Assembly: GCF_009811415.1 (NCBI RefSeq)
Contig: NZ_BLIG01000001.1
Location: 124,001-188,000, forward strand
Length of the DNA stretch: 64,000 bases
From: Alteromonas sp. KUL106
GTDB lineage: Bacteria; Pseudomonadota; Gammaproteobacteria; Enterobacterales; Alteromonadaceae
Direction: 5' to 3'
Shown here: in pieces, positions 62,043 to 64,000 of the stretch
Layout: each line of letters opens with the position of its first letter
Numbering within the stretch: position 1 is the first letter of the stretch
Made by a program: the position numbers and the translations under genes
The notes under the pieces: generated by a model
The model's database searches: none
Told to the model about the DNA's origin: nothing
The model's input: the letters and a program-made list of their open reading frames with translations, nothing else

Positions 62043-62287
62043 TGTTTTGTTTTATTGACTTAATTCCTGTCTCATTCACGGTATTACTTATTTACCTAGA
62101 AATTTTAAAAATACGTGTAAAGCGCCTTTACATTTCAATTAAAGAGATTGCTGCTGCACCGCGGTAGACTGTGAGCAATCACATACCTTGACACTTCTCT
62201 CAAATAAGGAAGGTTTATATAATCGATAGTGAATTAGCTTCGGTTATTTGTCATCGTCCCACGCTATGAGGAAATTTTATCCTCAGC

Positions 62288-62470
62288 GTGCAACAAGGAA
62301 ATCCATTACGCATCGTTTCGCTCCAGCAACACTTTGAAGCGCTGTGCTTATCAACCGACGTGATTGCCAGCATTGCCACTCAAATCGGCGCATACTTGAA
62401 GTTAAATGCTGATGAGGAAACACAAACATTGTTTAAAACTGGCCTAGATAATTTGCTAACGGCTCTGTAA
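62288..62470 (+). CDS. Possible small protein of unknown function
   Basis: A 60-residue frame starts at GTG 62288 and reads as a compact helical protein (SLQQHFEALCLSTDVIASIA, LKLNADEETQTLFKTGLDNLL). The codon composition looks coding. No ribosome site is well placed: a GAGGA lies about 15 nt upstream of the GTG. No family is recognised. It is in the gap between the TonB-C protein and the DUF748 gene, and could be a short gene linked to the latter. Confidence 0.45.
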   Translation: MQQGNPLRIVSLQQHFEALCLSTDVIASIATQIGAYLKLNADEETQTLFKTGLDNLLTAL

Positions 62471-62597
62471 TCTATTAAGAGCGTATTGACGTTTACTGAC
62501 TAAAAAATCAACACGCCCTATTTTTTGCTCGGTGCTATATTTTTTCAATAGCCACCCTGCTCATCTTTTCATCTTCAATTACGCAGCGTAATCGCCT

Positions 62598-64000
62598 ATG
62601 CAAAATGCAATGTCTCGGTTTTCAGCAATGCCCAAATGGTTTCGGATATCGACTTATCTTGTTCTCATCTACCTTACCTATGCACTTCTTGTCGGTGTAG
62701 TGACGCCTGCGGTGTTAAAGGCAAAATTACCCGATATAGTCAGTGAAAATACCGGGCGAAATGCCGCGGTTGAAGATATTGCAATCAACCCTTTCTTGTT
62801 AAAGATAGAAGTTACCCATTTTGTTATTTACCCAACTACACATTCATCTCATGACAGCGAAGACAACGCCGCAAAGCAAAACCACGAGCATCCTTTTTTT
62901 AGCGTAGGTAATCTTTCTTTAGACCTTGGTTTCTGGCAATCATTGTTCACCTTTACTCCGGCCATTGAATCGCTAACCATAGACGAACCAGTTGTTGCCA
63001 TCGCGCGTTTAAATGCGAGTAACGAGAGCCAAATGTTTAATTTCTCTGACATTCTTGCCCATGTAGCTAAACGCAGCACCGAGAAAACGACAGAGGTTGA
63101 AGACACTGGCAAAACACACATTCCTCGAATTACATTGCGCAACTTTGCCCTTAGCGAAGGGCGAGTGATTATTGAAGACAAGTTAACTGGTACTTTGCTT
63201 GATTACCCTGAATTGCACATTGCTCTGCAAGATTTGGATACTCACGCCTTAGTCGATTCGAGCAAGGCGGACAATACAAACAGAGTTTCGGATACCGAAA
63301 ACAATGAAAGTGCCCCGTTAGAAAGAAAGCGAGCGTTTAATCAATATCAGTTGAATTTACTCACCGCAGAGAAAGGTAAAATTGCCATTCATGGTGAGTT
63401 TCAATTGTCTCCGATAAAAGTAACCACAGACATAGCGATCAACGACGTTGCGCTTACACCGCTGTGGTCACTTTCAAAAGATTTATTTGAAGCAAATTTA
63501 GTAGACGGTAAGGTAAATTTAAGTCTTCATGCCGAAGCCTTTGAAGACGGTGATGCGTTTCAATTTTCTTTGGAACAGGGTGAATTTGCCATTCACAACC
63601 TTGCGTTTAATGCGGGCTCATCTAACGCCACTGACATATCCCTCAATTCTCAGGAGATCCTTGCCATACCCACATTTGCCATACACGATATAAGCGTGAA
63701 CGGCTTAGAACAGCGAGTGAGTATTGCTAAAGTTAACTTAGACAATGTTCGAGTCTCGGCCCTATTTGATGAGTCAGGGCTTGATTTACAGCGTTTTTTC
63801 ACACCGAAAAGTTCGGCGATGGAGGCCACTTCTGCAAACACTTCCGCCAGCGAAAATTCCCATTCTGAAGTGCAGAATCAAGGCCGTAGCGTAGCTAAAA
63901 TAGATAATAGCGGCACGAACGTTGGAAGAGAGGATGCACAAAAACAAAAGAGTGAAGCGGAAAAAGAAGGGGCGGCCAACGTAGCAAATGCCAGTTCAAA
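62598..64000 (+). CDS. DUF748-type envelope protein, 3' end cut by window
   Basis: Translation from the ATG at 62598 is open to the right edge (467 full codons). A membrane anchor (about residues 17-38, ISTYLVLIYLTYALLVGVV) comes first. The pattern VTPAVLKAKLPDIVSENTGRNAAVEDIAINPFLLKIEV follows, and then LSLDLGFWQSLFTFTPAIESLTIDEPVVAIARL, both typical of DUF748/AsmA-like proteins. These are inner-membrane-anchored periplasmic proteins linked to lipid or outer-membrane homeostasis. Two linkers are rich in Ser, Asn and Glu (from about residue 410). An ATG at 62610 is an alternative start. Confidence 0.82.
   Translation, partial: MQNAMSRFSAMPKWFRISTYLVLIYLTYALLVGVVTPAVLKAKLPDIVSENTGRNAAVEDIAINPFLLKIEVTHFVIYPTTHSSHDSEDNAAKQNHEHPFFSVGNLSLDLGFWQSLFTFTPAIESLTIDEPVVAIARLNASNESQMFNFSDILAHVAKRSTEKTTEVEDTGKTHIPRITLRNFALSEGRVIIEDKLTGTLLDYPELHIALQDLDTHALVDSSKADNTNRVSDTENNESAPLERKRAFNQYQLNLLTAEKGKIAIHGEFQLSPIKVTTDIAINDVALTPLWSLSKDLFEANLVDGKVNLSLHAEAFEDGDAFQFSLEQGEFAIHNLAFNAGSSNATDISLNSQEILAIPTFAIHDISVNGLEQRVSIAKVNLDNVRVSALFDESGLDLQRFFTPKSSAMEATSANTSASENSHSEVQNQGRSVAKIDNSGTNVGREDAQKQKSEAEKEGAANVANASS

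Noticed and set aside
61985..62167. 60-codon frame after the TonB-C gene
   Set aside because: It runs through the terminator at 62018-62042 and has a composition typical of non-coding AT-rich DNA.
1..64000. tRNA, rRNA, insertion sequence, CRISPR or prophage
   Set aside because: I looked for transposase-like proteins, tRNA arms, regularly spaced repeats and phage structural genes and saw none. This is by eye; a tRNAscan or HMM search would be decisive.

Overview
The window looks like chromosomal DNA of a marine gammaproteobacterium of the order Alteromonadales, most likely Alteromonas or a close relative. This is inferred from the gene set and protein sequence style: TcpQ-domain protein, DUF3081, DUF3718, TorF-type porin, LacI-linked TonB receptor, GGDEF/EAL proteins, lpxL, rlmF and a FadE-type dehydrogenase. 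No similarity search was run. I see no tRNA, rRNA, insertion sequence, prophage or CRISPR array. This is ordinary core and flexible chromosome rather than a mobile island.

Layout. 0-4 kb: an XrtA/PEP-CTERM-type AAA ATPase (cut by the left edge), hldE for LPS heptose, a GIY-YIG protein and a DUF350 membrane protein. 4-9.4 kb: glnE, a TcpQ-domain protein, lpxL, DUF3081. 9.4-13.6 kb: a small outer-membrane barrel, fadE with a FadR-like site, and a periplasmic binding-type protein. 13.7-21.6 kb: a TonB-dependent receptor with a LacI-type operator at its promoter, a GGDEF-EAL protein, tdk, a lacI-type regulator and upp. 21.9-27.8 kb: a pectinacetylesterase-type secreted hydrolase, a small XRE regulator behind an attenuator-like leader, a WbuC-type cupin, a secreted unknown and a copper-radical (galactose/glyoxal oxidase-type) oxidase. 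27.9-34 kb: rbgA and a TrmH-family methyltransferase, a transglutaminase-like/secreted-unknown pair, and an Orn/Lys/Arg decarboxylase.

34-43.5 kb: two small unknown genes, a crotonase, an Mpo1-like protein, a META-MliC lipoprotein, about 0.8 kb without a clear gene, then betB-betA with a short BCCT-like transporter (choline to glycine betaine, osmoprotection) and a TorF-type porin. 43.5-50 kb: a large propeller-sensor diguanylate cyclase, soxR-rlmF divergent from a VOC protein across a perfect SoxR box, and an M24 peptidase. 50-64 kb: DUF3718, an unknown gene, a PaaX-type regulator divergent from an AidB-like dehydrogenase, a periplasmic binding-type protein, an S9 peptidase, a yellow/MRJP-type protein, a short class I adenylate cyclase, a TonB-C protein and the start of a DUF748 protein cut by the right edge.

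Best candidates for something new: (1) the leader at 23555-23703 before the XRE gene, with a Tyr/Phe-rich leader peptide and mutually exclusive hairpins; (2) a promoter plus LacI-type operator at 19507-19555 with no gene behind it, matching the operator of the TonB receptor; (3) the copper-radical oxidase with its uncharacterised secreted partner; (4) the unknown protein beside PaaX and AidB-like genes.
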